Source: Arcanobacterium_A hippocoleae
GTDB lineage: Bacteria; Actinomycetota; Actinomycetes; Actinomycetales; Actinomycetaceae
Direction of reading: 5' to 3'
Assembly (NCBI RefSeq): GCF_031456295.1
Contig: NZ_JAVDUJ010000001.1
Location: 682,001 to 746,000 of the forward strand
Length of the DNA: 64,000 bases
A model generated the notes under the pieces. It ran no database searches, was not told the origin of the DNA, and worked only from the letters and a program-made list of their open reading frames with translations. The position numbers and the translations under genes were made by a program. This document shows, in pieces, positions 46,846 to 55,514 of this stretch (position 1 is the stretch's first letter; each line of letters begins with the position of its first letter).

Positions 46846-47403
46846 TCACATTTCGAGCAGTTCTTTTTCCTTCACCTCAAGAATCGAATCAATCAAATCA
46901 GTATGTTTCTTCGTCATCGATTCAAGATCCTTCTCTGCGCGATCTACTTCATCTTCGCCTGCTGCGCCATCTTTTTTAATTTTATCCAGCTCATCTTTTG
47001 CTTTCCGCCGCACCCCACGCACAGAGATACGTGCATCTTCAGCTTTCGTTTTTGCCAATTTCACATATTCACGACGGCGTTCTTCTGTGAGCGCAGGCAT
47101 GTTGATACGTAATACTTGCCCATCATCTGTAGGGTTCACACCCAAATCTGATTCCTGGATCGCCCGCTGAATATCTTTCATTGCAGCACGATCATAAGGA
47201 GAAATAAGCACAGTACGTGCCTCGGGGATCGAAACAGTAGCCAGCTGCTGAAGTGGCGTTGGAGCACCATAGTATTCAACAAGTAAAGAATTAAAAAGCT
47301 CTGGATTAGCGCGCCCGGAACGGATCTTGGAAAATTCATTACGCGCTACGTCAACGGCTTTGTCCATTTTTTCTGCTGCTTCAAGCATTACTTCATCGAT
47401 CAT
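46846..47403 (-). CDS. frr: Ribosome recycling factor
   Basis: Splits post-termination ribosomes together with EF-G. 185 residues, the standard length. Three-helix bundle with KIRSGRANPELFNSL, YGAPTPLQQLATVSIPEART and LTEERRREYVKLAK. AGAGAGA precedes the ATG. pyrH lies upstream across a 281-bp gap. Confidence 0.98.
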   Translation of the reverse strand: MIDEVMLEAAEKMDKAVDVARNEFSKIRSGRANPELFNSLLVEYYGAPTPLQQLATVSIPEARTVLISPYDRAAMKDIQRAIQESDLGVNPTDDGQVLRINMPALTEERRREYVKLAKTKAEDARISVRGVRRKAKDELDKIKKDGAAGEDEVDRAEKDLESMTKKHTDLIDSILEVKEKELLEM

Positions 47404-47684
47404 CTTGATTCTCTCTATTTCGGATTATTTATTGAGTTTATCTTTTATCGGATCCAGTTTCAGACTTTATTCTTTTCGATCGCTTTTGGCTGGGGTACAA
47501 AATCGGATAAAACCAGGATCCATGTTCCTTCAGTCTAGTCCACCTGAGCAAATTCGGTTAGCTCTTGGAACATTTTTTGAGTTTTACTTCGCAAAACGAT
47601 GCTTTCGCCAAAGCCGCCGAACGCAGCATCTCAGCCAATCAAGCAAATGCGCCAAGATGTATCCCGCCTGTACTCCGCCTGCCG
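47404..47684. other. 281-bp pyrH-frr spacer
   Basis: Longer than usual for this pair. GGATCCAGTTT (47450-47460) and AAACCAGGATCC about 50 bp further on form an imperfect inverted repeat. Otherwise AT-rich, with no recognisable gene, promoter or terminator. Confidence 0.3.
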
Positions 47685-48428
47685 CTAAATCGAAACCAAA
47701 GTGCCAATCTTTTCGCCGCGCAAGGCGCTTGTAATATTGCCGATCTCCGTCATCCCAAATACGCGCATCGTCATCCCATTATCCTGGCACAGCGAAAATG
47801 CAGCTGCATCCACCACACGTAATCCTTGCTTTAACGCTTCATCGTATGTGAGTGAATCCAATTTTTGGGCATCCGGGCAAGTACGCGGATCAGCAGTATA
47901 CACACCATCGACCCCATTTTTCCCGACCAATAATTCATCACAATGCAGTTCAAGTGCGCGTTGAGCCGAAACAGTATCTGTGGAAAAGAACGGCATTCCA
48001 GCTCCGGCACCAAAAATCACTACGCGTCCTTTTTCAAAATGACGGATCGCCCGCAGTGGAATATAAGGCTCAGCAACCTGCCCCATTGTGATTGCTGTTT
48101 GCACCCGCGTAGGCACACCTGCCTGCTCCAGAAAATCCTGCAAAGCAACTGCATTGATCACTGTTCCGAGCATTCCCATATAGTCAGCCCGCGCGCGATC
48201 CATGCCATTCTCCTGCAGCGTCGCACCACGGAAGAAATTTCCGCCTCCGACCACGATCCCGACCTGCACGCCTTCTTCTACGGCGGTAGCAATTTCTGCA
48301 GCCACACGGGTGAGCACTGCCGTATCAAGACCGACGGCACCGCCGCCAAAAACCTCCCCCGATAACTTCAAAAGTACTCTGCGGCGATTGTCATGATTGA
48401 AGTCTCCGAGTACTTGCTGCTTAGTCAT
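47685..48428 (-). CDS. pyrH: Uridylate kinase (UMP kinase)
   Basis: Phosphorylates UMP to UDP. 247 residues of the amino-acid-kinase fold. VLLKLSGEVFGGG, VVGGGNFFRG, ADYMGMLGTVINA and GAGAGMPFFSTDT are the typical nucleotide and UMP-binding blocks. AAGGGA precedes the ATG. It heads the pyrH-frr-cdsA-rlmN-DivIVA-dxr-rseP run; tsf, its usual upstream neighbour, is 3.3 kb away behind two plus-strand genes. Confidence 0.97.
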   Translation of the reverse strand: MTKQQVLGDFNHDNRRRVLLKLSGEVFGGGAVGLDTAVLTRVAAEIATAVEEGVQVGIVVGGGNFFRGATLQENGMDRARADYMGMLGTVINAVALQDFLEQAGVPTRVQTAITMGQVAEPYIPLRAIRHFEKGRVVIFGAGAGMPFFSTDTVSAQRALELHCDELLVGKNGVDGVYTADPRTCPDAQKLDSLTYDEALKQGLRVVDAAAFSLCQDNGMTMRVFGMTEIGNITSALRGEKIGTLVSI

Positions 48429-48595
48429 AAGTTATCCCTTCGTCGTTTGAAGTGAGATCCGTGATGCGATTTAGCCGTTTTCAAAAGATGGTTTCATCCC
48501 ATTTGAGATTTCGCACAGTAATATTTTCTGATACTGCACTGGATTTCTCCTACAGAGCATTGTAGCTCATCTTGAGATGCTTTAAGGTGAGAGTT

Positions 48596-49528
48596 ATGCA
48601 AAGGGTTAATCCAACAGATTCGACAAAGCACAATATCCGCAATATTTCCAACAGCGCAGCGATTGAACCTGCCCAGCATCGTCCGCTGCGAAAGAAAAGC
48701 GGCTCCTCTTTGCGTACATTGAGCGCTGCTGGATGGCTCCCAAATTACCACGGAGCTTGGGCAATGATCAGTGTGCCGATCCTGCTCGGAGTTTTCAGCC
48801 GCGGCATGAGGGGATTACAGTGGCTCGATCTACTCCTGCTCGCGTTTTGGTGGATTGGCTATTTTGCGTTCTTTGCTGGTGCGCTCTTTTTGAAAACTCG
48901 TTTCCGCCGCGGCTTCCAGCCACTTTGCATTTACCTTGGGATTTCCGCAATAGCCGGATTATGCTTGCTAATCCTGAAACCTGCACTCGCAATCTGGATC
49001 CCAATTTTTCTTCCACTCGTATTGATTAGCATTTGGGCTGCTTGGACACGCCGTGAACGCGGATTGCGCAACGATTTGGCAACCGTCACTGCGGCCTGCC
49101 TGATGCTTCCAGTAGCTGCCCATGCCCGTAGTGGTGTTTTGGCATTGAGTGCATTAGATATTTCCATTTGGCTCGCAACTTTTATAATTGGCTGGTATTT
49201 CCTCGGTACCGTATTTTATGTGAAGACTAATATTCGGAAACGAAACTCTGCCGCTTGGCTAACCATATCCGGGATATTCCATGCTTTTGGTTTCCTCACC
49301 GCAATTTATCTTTTCGTAACGCCAGAAATTAATGCACCTGCAATATCAAATTTGGTGATAATTTTTCTGATCACGCTCTGCGCGATCATCTTTTTCCGCT
49401 CGATCCTTGTGCCCCTCTATGGGCGCTGGCGGAAGTTCCCGAGTGCAAAAACCATCGGAATTGGTGAATTTATTATTTCGATCCTGCTTTTCTGCGCACT
49501 TTTCACCTATCTTTCTCAGATTCCCTAA
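48596..49528 (+). CDS. YwiC-like membrane protein
   Basis: 310-residue protein with about eight membrane segments. WLPNYHGAWAMISVPILLG (about 51-69) is the signature opening of the YwiC family, whose function is unknown. The ATG at 48596 has AAGGTGAG 4 nt upstream and is preferred over an in-frame ATG 8 codons earlier. The first 45 residues are hydrophilic. It runs opposite to the flanking translation genes. Confidence 0.8.
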   Translation: MQRVNPTDSTKHNIRNISNSAAIEPAQHRPLRKKSGSSLRTLSAAGWLPNYHGAWAMISVPILLGVFSRGMRGLQWLDLLLLAFWWIGYFAFFAGALFLKTRFRRGFQPLCIYLGISAIAGLCLLILKPALAIWIPIFLPLVLISIWAAWTRRERGLRNDLATVTAACLMLPVAAHARSGVLALSALDISIWLATFIIGWYFLGTVFYVKTNIRKRNSAAWLTISGIFHAFGFLTAIYLFVTPEINAPAISNLVIIFLITLCAIIFFRSILVPLYGRWRKFPSAKTIGIGEFIISILLFCALFTYLSQIP

Positions 49529-49716
49529 ACGGCCTGCATCGGCTGAAAATTTTCTGCCGGCTTTTCGCTACGCACCGCCAGATAGATCCGAAAATACGCA
49601 AACGCGATGCTGATACCCATGCGATAAAGTGACGAATCTGAACTCGGCAGCGTTAACTCTCCCCTTTTCAATTACTTTAGGATGATCTAGATACGACGGA
49701 ATAATGAGGGATCGAG

Positions 49717-51405
49717 ATGACCACACCTCCTTGCGAAAAGCAGCAACGGAAGCAGATAAGTAACGCAAATATGAATCTAAAATCTACGTCAACAGAAGTG
49801 ACTCAACCAGTTGATGCATTCATTGGAAGTGGGCAGGATCGCAATTTGAATGCGGCTGCAATGGAGAAAAAATCTCCTCCTGGAAACTCACGTTTTTTCA
49901 AAGTGCCAGGATCAAATCGCCAATATGATCGCAATAAACTGCTCTTCGTCTTGCTCGTACCACTTTTAATGACGCTGATGCAGATATCCTCGGTGAATAA
50001 CATTCTCGCAGTAATGCAAGAAACGTTAAACGCTTCCAATTCGGATTTGCAATGGATTTTAGCTGGCTACTCGCTGACGATCGGGATCATCCTGGTACCG
50101 GCTGGGCGCTTGGGCGATATTTACGGCAGATCAACACTTTTTGTGATCGGTTTTGCAATTTTCACAATTTCTTCACTACTTGTTGGACTTACTACGAATT
50201 CATTTTCGCTAAATCTGATGCGAATTTTGCAAGGCATTGGCTCAGGGCTCCTTTCACCGCAGACCACTGGACTGATCCAACAATATTTTGATGGACGAGC
50301 ACGCGCGAAAGCATTTTCGCTCTTCGGCTTAGTAGTATCTATTTCAGTTGCGATCGGCCCGATCCTTTCTGGTACATTAATTGCATTTTTTGGCAACGAA
50401 CTCGGCTGGCGGCTATCCTTTGCAATCAATATGCCGATTGGGTTGATTGGGCTCTATTTCGCCTTCCGCTGGCTGCCATTTGGAAAAGAGCGGAGAACCG
50501 TTGGCAAGAATAAAGAGCAGAATCAGATCGCATATGAAGCCCAGGAATTGGAAGCTGGAAAGAAACCATACCCACGCAGAAAGAATGAAAGGATTGATCT
50601 TGACCCATTTGGAATGATCCTCTTAACCATTGCCGTGCTTGGGATAATGCTTCCCTTCGTCAGTGAAGCACCCGCGTGGAAATGGGCAATCGCGGGTCTG
50701 GGAATTTTATTCCTCGGATTATGGGTAGTATGGGAAGACGCCTACGCCAAACGCGGCAGATTCCCGATGGTAGATTTGCGATTATTCAAGATTCGCACAT
50801 ACTCGTATGCTACGTCGATTATTACGATTCAATTTCTTGGCACTACTTCCACATTTGCAATCCTCGCGATTTTCCTGCATGGAGCACTTGGAATTGATTC
50901 ACTCAATGTCGGATTAGTTACGCTGTCTTCTGCAGTTTCTTCAGGATTTGCAGCCATATTTGCTGGACGGCATTCCTTTGAGCACGGGCGCGGGCTCCAA
51001 GTATTTGCTTTAACTACAATAATCCTTGCTTTAATTGGCACGATGTTTACAATTTGGGCAATCTCTTTTGGCTATTCAATATGGTGGCTGTTGATCCCGT
51101 TATCTTTTATGGGTACCGGCTTGGGTACGATGGGTGCAGCAAACCAAACACAAGTAATGATCGATGTTCCTGCTGCTCATGGTGGAACCGCTGGCGGGGT
51201 GATGCAAACCGGCCAGCGAATGACTACCGCCATTGGAAATGCATCAGTGACGGCAATGTTTTTTGGCGTGCAAAGCATGAGTAGCGATCATGTGGAAGGC
51301 TGGTATTACGGGTTATATGCAGCTTTTGGGATGATTATTTTGATTGCGCTAATTTCGCTAATTATTGCAATCATCTTCTGGCGCGATAAGCAGCTACAAC
51401 GCTGA
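49717..51405 (+). CDS. MFS drug-exporter-like transporter (DHA2, 14-helix)
   Basis: 562-residue proton-driven exporter of the EmrB/QacA type. After an unusual 70-residue hydrophilic N-terminus, about 14 membrane segments follow. VNNILAVMQETLNASNSDLQWILAGYSLT is the opening, split by LVPAGRLGDIYGRS (motif A), and LNLMRILQGIGSGLLSPQT is motif C-like. A cytoplasmic Lys/Arg-rich loop (about 256-295) separates the halves. GAGGGA precedes the ATG. Substrate unknown. Runs in the same direction as the YwiC-like gene, 188 bp downstream. Confidence 0.88.
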   Translation: MTTPPCEKQQRKQISNANMNLKSTSTEVTQPVDAFIGSGQDRNLNAAAMEKKSPPGNSRFFKVPGSNRQYDRNKLLFVLLVPLLMTLMQISSVNNILAVMQETLNASNSDLQWILAGYSLTIGIILVPAGRLGDIYGRSTLFVIGFAIFTISSLLVGLTTNSFSLNLMRILQGIGSGLLSPQTTGLIQQYFDGRARAKAFSLFGLVVSISVAIGPILSGTLIAFFGNELGWRLSFAINMPIGLIGLYFAFRWLPFGKERRTVGKNKEQNQIAYEAQELEAGKKPYPRRKNERIDLDPFGMILLTIAVLGIMLPFVSEAPAWKWAIAGLGILFLGLWVVWEDAYAKRGRFPMVDLRLFKIRTYSYATSIITIQFLGTTSTFAILAIFLHGALGIDSLNVGLVTLSSAVSSGFAAIFAGRHSFEHGRGLQVFALTTIILALIGTMFTIWAISFGYSIWWLLIPLSFMGTGLGTMGAANQTQVMIDVPAAHGGTAGGVMQTGQRMTTAIGNASVTAMFFGVQSMSSDHVEGWYYGLYAAFGMIILIALISLIIAIIFWRDKQLQR

Positions 51406-51484
51406 GCACCGAAATATCACTGCACAGCTCCACTCGGTGCGAGCAGGCTTGCAGCGAAAAGATAAAATAAGCAGTTCCAGTTGC

Positions 51485-51531
51485 GTTAGCTGTGAGCGTT
51501 CCTATTTGTTTTGGCAACGCTCACAGCTAAC
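51485..51531 (+). terminator. Terminator of the MFS gene
   Basis: A perfect 16-bp stem (51485-51500 with 51516-51531), 15-nt loop, followed by TGGTTTTAA, 80 nt after the MFS stop. Confidence 0.8.
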
Positions 51532-51581
51532 TGGTTTTAAGCCACAGCGAAAAAGATAAAAGCAACCCAAAAGAAAAAGAA

Positions 51582-51619
51582 ATGGTGGCTGGAAGTGTCA
51601 ACACACTCCCAGCCACCAT
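51582..51619 (-). terminator. Terminator of tsf
   Basis: A 17-bp stem with one mismatch (51582-51598 with 51603-51619), 4-nt loop, followed on the minus strand by a U-rich run (TTCTTTTTCTTTT). It lies about 110 nt past the tsf stop; the rest of 51406-51727 holds only the two terminators. Confidence 0.88.
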
Positions 51620-51727
51620 CGCCAAGGACTCTAATACAGCCCCTGAATGCTTGAGCTACTGGCACAGTATTTGATTCTGCATTTATTCAGACAAAATCAT
51701 CTCCTGCACCGATCGCGCGCAAGCTAA

Positions 51728-52576
51728 TTACTCTGCGGCTTCTGCTGATTCGCCGACGCGAACGCGCTTGAAACCGGTGATCTGAGCTGCTGCAGCCTTC
51801 GCAACCTGCGCTACTGAAAGCTTTGGATCGCGAGCGTATGCCTGCTCAAGCAGTACGATTTGCTTGTAGAAGCTCTTCAAACGGCCTTCCACGATCATTG
51901 GCACAGCCTTTTCTGGCTTACCTTCTTGGATCGTCAGCTCTGTTGCAATACGGCGTTCGTTTTCCACAACTTCAGCTGGGACATCAGCTTCAGCGAGATA
52001 TGCTGGGCTCATAGCTGCAATATGCACTGCTACATCGTGCGCAATTGCGGCGCCCGCAGCGTCTGTTGCGATGAGTACTGCCACCTGCGGTGGAATATCT
52101 GGTGATGTGCGGTGCATATATGCTTCCACGTGTTCACCTTCAAGTACCGAAATAGAACCCACAGCAAGCTTTTCACCAATGACGCCGGTGAAATTCTTGA
52201 CGTAATCATCGACGGTTCCATCAGCATGTGGAGCTGCAAGCACTTCTTCCACAGTTGTAGCTTTTGCTGCCACTGCAGCTGCAAGGATATCTTCGGCAAA
52301 AGCAATGAACTTTTCATTCTTTGCCACGAAGTCTGTTTCAGAATTAACTTCCACTACGTAGCCGATCTTGCCGTCCACGATCTGCGAAACTACCAGACCT
52401 GCACTTGCAGTGCGGCCTTCACGCTTTGCAGCCGTCTTCAGACCTTTCAGGCGAAGCAGCTCTTCAGCCTTGGCGGTATCGCCGTCAGCTTCAGCAAGCG
52501 CATTCTTAACATCCATCATGCCTGCACCGGTTTTTTCACGCAGTGCTTTGATATCAGAAATGGAGAAATTTGCCAT
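51728..52576 (-). CDS. tsf: Elongation factor Ts
   Basis: Nucleotide exchange factor of EF-Tu. 282 residues. N-terminal UBA-like module ISDIKALREKTGAGMMDVKNAL (in two blocks), VVEVNSETDFVAKN as the core signature, then two subdomains. AGGAAAAG precedes the ATG. rpsB lies 35 bp upstream in the same operon. Confidence 0.98.
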   Translation of the reverse strand: MANFSISDIKALREKTGAGMMDVKNALAEADGDTAKAEELLRLKGLKTAAKREGRTASAGLVVSQIVDGKIGYVVEVNSETDFVAKNEKFIAFAEDILAAAVAAKATTVEEVLAAPHADGTVDDYVKNFTGVIGEKLAVGSISVLEGEHVEAYMHRTSPDIPPQVAVLIATDAAGAAIAHDVAVHIAAMSPAYLAEADVPAEVVENERRIATELTIQEGKPEKAVPMIVEGRLKSFYKQIVLLEQAYARDPKLSVAQVAKAAAAQITGFKRVRVGESAEAAE

Positions 52577-52611
52577 TTTCTTTTCCTAATCTTTTTTCAA
52601 ATGCGGTTTGC

Positions 52612-53442
52612 TTACTCAGCTTCTGCAACTTCCGGCTCAGCTTGCGCAGCTTCAGCAGCCGCTGCATCAACTTCAGCTTCTTCACCAGCGAGGATCTCGC
52701 GCTCCCACTCTGGCATTGGCTCTGCTGCTGCTTCTGCACCAGCCTTTGCCTTGCCACGAGCAAGCAGACCTTCTGCTACTGCATCAGCAATCACCCGGGT
52801 GAGGATTTCGATGGAGCGAATCGCATCGTCATTACCTGGAATTGCGTAATCGACTTCGTCTGGATCACAGTTGGTATCAAGGACAGCCACCACTGGAATA
52901 TTCAGCTTCTTAGCTTCAGCTACTGCCAAATGTTCCTTTGGTGTATCAATGATCCATACTGCAGAAGGAATCTTGCGCATATCGCGGATACCGCCGAGAG
53001 TCCGCTCAAGCTTTTCCTTCTCGCGGCGCATCATCAAAAGTTCCTTCTTGGTGCGACCGGAACCAGCAACGTCATCGAAATCAACGAGTTCGAGTTCTTT
53101 CATTCGCTGGATCCGGGCATTTACAGTCTGGAAGTTGGTGAGCATCCCGCCGAGCCAGCGCTCGTTCACGTATGGCATTCCAACGCGCTCTGCCTGCTCA
53201 CGAATCGATTGCTGAGCTTGACGCTTGGTGCCAACGAAAAGAATATTTCCGCCGTGCGCTACGGTTTCCTTCACGAAATCATAAGTACGGTTGATATCTT
53301 CGATCGTCTTTTGCAAATCAATGATGTAGATTCCATTGCGATCGTTGAGGATGTAGCGCTTCATCTTTGGATTCCAGCGACGGGTCTGGTGACCAAAGTG
53401 CACACCAGCTTCAAGCAGCTGGCGCATAGTTACGACTGCCAT
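52612..53442 (-). CDS. rpsB: 30S ribosomal protein S2
   Basis: Structural protein of the small subunit. 276 residues. MRQLLEAGVHFGHQTRRWNP opens the fold, VGTKRQAQ and NERWLGGMLTNFQT follow, and the C-terminus has an acidic Ala/Glu-rich tail of about 40 residues common in actinobacteria. AAAGGA precedes the ATG. Operon rpsB-tsf. Confidence 0.98.
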   Translation of the reverse strand: MAVVTMRQLLEAGVHFGHQTRRWNPKMKRYILNDRNGIYIIDLQKTIEDINRTYDFVKETVAHGGNILFVGTKRQAQQSIREQAERVGMPYVNERWLGGMLTNFQTVNARIQRMKELELVDFDDVAGSGRTKKELLMMRREKEKLERTLGGIRDMRKIPSAVWIIDTPKEHLAVAEAKKLNIPVVAVLDTNCDPDEVDYAIPGNDDAIRSIEILTRVIADAVAEGLLARGKAKAGAEAAAEPMPEWEREILAGEEAEVDAAAAEAAQAEPEVAEAE

Positions 53443-53462
53443 TGGCGAGTCCTTTCTAAACG

Positions 53463-53479
53463 TGCAGGAATTTCCTGCA
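53463..53479 (-). promoter_or_regulatory. Palindrome in the rpsB leader
   Basis: TGCAGGAATTTCCTGCA, a 6-8-bp hairpin in the rpsB 5' leader, about 8 nt upstream of its ribosome site. It could be a target for autoregulation by S2; this is inference. The rest of 53443-53853 holds no recognisable gene. Confidence 0.35.
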
Positions 53480-53834
53480 GCTAAACGGTTTTACTGCCTG
53501 ACGGAATTGCCAAACAGCCCTGGTGCACGAGCCGAATTTCGCAGGCGCGAAACTCCTCTTTCCAGAATTCGCTTCCTGACCGTGAAACTCACACTGTAAA
53601 CAGATTGTTTACGAAGTGCACGCGAAGTCTGCCGATACGATCGACAGCCTTTTTAGTCTATCGCGCAGGTGATGTTTTTGGCTATCCAAATCAATATCCG
53701 CGATACGTGCAATCGCCTACATTTAGCGTTCACAGTATTAATGTTTCACGCAACTTTCGCACGGGTTTTCCACATACGTTAATTCAGCCAGTTTCTTCCA
53801 CAACTATCTGCACTGCGCCACGACTAAATTTCGG

Positions 53835-53850
53835 GATATTTGAAAATATC
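53835..53850 (+). promoter_or_regulatory. Palindrome immediately upstream of the M23 start
   Basis: GATATTTGAAAATATC, a 7-bp inverted repeat ending 3 bp before the ATG of the M23 gene. No ribosome site is visible there, so it may be an operator or hairpin controlling a leaderless message. Confidence 0.35.
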
Positions 53851-53853
53851 GAT

Positions 53854-54417
53854 ATGCACACCACAAATATCTCTCGCCACAAATTAGCAGCAGCCATTCT
53901 CGCTGCAACTTTCATCTCTAGCGGCATCGTTGCTGCACCAGCAGATGCACATCGAGCCCCTTCGCAGCACGAAGTGTCACAAGCACTATTTTCTGTATCA
54001 TTACAGAATCCTGCTGCTCCAAAACTAAACTGCCCGCTGCACAGTTGCCGCGTTTTACGTAAATTCCAGATGGGGGAAGCGAATTGGGATGCAGGGCATC
54101 GCGGGGTGGATTTAAGCGCGATCTCAAGTACTGCAGTTTTCGCTCCGGCAGACGGTGAAGTGATTCATGCCGGCTTACTTGTAGATCGAAATGTGCTTTC
54201 AATTCGTCACGTCAATGATTATCGATCCACATTTGAACCGGTACTACCGCTCGTAGCGAAAGGCGATATCGTAAAGCGCGGAGAATTGGTTGCGATTGTC
54301 ACCGATCAGCATTGTAACGGAGTGCGCTGCTTACATTGGGGTTTGAAACAAGGCGCGAAAGGCTATTTGAATCCGCTGGATTATTTACTGCGCAAGCGCG
54401 TCCGCTTACGCAGCTGA
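53854..54417 (+). CDS. Secreted M23-family peptidase (LytM-like)
   Basis: 187 residues from the ATG at 53854, which opens into a Sec signal peptide (about 1-34, ending AAPADA). The M23 domain has GHRGVDL (zinc His and Asp) and RCLHWGL (catalytic-site His), with a Cys where the HxH motif has its first His, as in many actinobacterial members. It probably acts on peptidoglycan or is a cofactor for division amidases. An upstream in-frame start at 53605 would add 83 unlike residues. Divergent from rpsB, convergent with xerC, the usual actinobacterial place. Confidence 0.85.
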   Translation: MHTTNISRHKLAAAILAATFISSGIVAAPADAHRAPSQHEVSQALFSVSLQNPAAPKLNCPLHSCRVLRKFQMGEANWDAGHRGVDLSAISSTAVFAPADGEVIHAGLLVDRNVLSIRHVNDYRSTFEPVLPLVAKGDIVKRGELVAIVTDQHCNGVRCLHWGLKQGAKGYLNPLDYLLRKRVRLRS

Positions 54418-54436
54418 TTTGTATCACAGCAAACCG

Positions 54437-55504
54437 TTACGCGCGAGGATGAGCCTGCTGGAAGACGGCTTGCAGCCGCTCAGTGGTGATATGTGTATAG
54501 CGCTGTGTAGTGCCAAGCGATGAATGCCCCAGCACCTCTTGTACTGAACGTAAATCTGAACCGCCAGAAAGCATATGTGTGGCTGCACTATGCCGCAGAT
54601 CATGTGGCGAAATATTCGGCACATTCGCCACCAAAGTAGCTTTCGATAACTCTTTGCGAACTATCCGTGGATCGATGCGCTGCCCATGCTGCCCGACAAA
54701 GAGCGCCTGCGGATCATTCGCAATTTCGCGTCTCACTTGCAGCCACGCATCAATTGCACGCTGTGCGGGGATCCCAAAAGGCACTACCCGTTCTTTACCA
54801 CCTTTACCAAATACATGTAACATGCCTATCTGTAAGTCATGTACATTGAGTGCACAACATTCCGATACCCGGATTCCACTAGCGTATAAAAGTTCAAATA
54901 TCGCCCAATTCCGCACACTAACCGGATTTTTATCAGTTGCAGTTTTTTGCAGATGCGCAAGCAATGCACGGATTTGCGCAACGCTCAATACACGCGGTAG
55001 TTTGCTTACTGTTTTCGGCGTTTTCAACCGGAGCGCTGGGTCGGTCGAAAATATCCCATTCTTGCATGCCCAAGCAGAAAAAGACCGCACCCCAGCTACG
55101 GATCTTGCGATCGTTGCCTTTGCCTGGTTGCGAGCAGATTTACCAGCAAGCCAACTGCGTAAATCTAAGATATCCGTGCTGCGTAGCTGTGCGAAGATTT
55201 CCTGATCCGTCGCTCCAGCATTCTGCTCCAGCAAAAAAGTAAGAAAACTGACGATCTCCTGGCAATAAGCTCTTGCCGTATGCTTGGAGTATCCACGCCG
55301 TACAAGTAATTCATTTTCATATTTCGCAATGATCTCATGTATTACGGAAAGTGCCGCTGAACTCAAATGCACCGGCTGCACTGCAGGATTTTGCTCCGTT
55401 GTGCGCAGATTATTTTTCTCACTCTCAGCGAATTTCTGGTGTTGCTTCTGCTCGCAGGCAAATTGCGTTTTTCTTGCATTTTGGCGAGTTTGTTGCAACC
55501 CCAT
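54437..55504 (-). CDS. xerC: Site-specific tyrosine recombinase XerC
   Basis: Resolves chromosome dimers at dif with XerD and FtsK. 355 residues. SAM-like N-terminal domain (YSKHTARAYCQEIVSFL) and catalytic domain with Arg in ASGIRVSE, HDLRHSAATHML (His-Arg), LGHSSLGTTQRYTH (His, Tyr nucleophile). The ATG at 55504 has GAGGTG 6 nt upstream; a GTG at 55513 is the alternative. About 55 residues at the N-terminus are extra. It starts about 10 nt past the dprA stop, so the two are coupled. Place and full-length sequence argue for chromosomal XerC, not a phage integrase. Confidence 0.93.
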   Translation of the reverse strand: MGLQQTRQNARKTQFACEQKQHQKFAESEKNNLRTTEQNPAVQPVHLSSAALSVIHEIIAKYENELLVRRGYSKHTARAYCQEIVSFLTFLLEQNAGATDQEIFAQLRSTDILDLRSWLAGKSARNQAKATIARSVAGVRSFSAWACKNGIFSTDPALRLKTPKTVSKLPRVLSVAQIRALLAHLQKTATDKNPVSVRNWAIFELLYASGIRVSECCALNVHDLQIGMLHVFGKGGKERVVPFGIPAQRAIDAWLQVRREIANDPQALFVGQHGQRIDPRIVRKELSKATLVANVPNISPHDLRHSAATHMLSGGSDLRSVQEVLGHSSLGTTQRYTHITTERLQAVFQQAHPRA

Positions 55505-55514
55505 TGCCGCCACC

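Noticed and set aside
47573..47684. tRNA or small RNA in the pyrH-frr spacer
   Set aside because: No cloverleaf, no TTCGA-type T-loop and no CCA-end context.
54437..55504. Phage or genomic-island integrase
   Set aside because: Placement between dprA and the M23 gene and the full motif set match chromosomal XerC; no attachment repeats or phage genes nearby.
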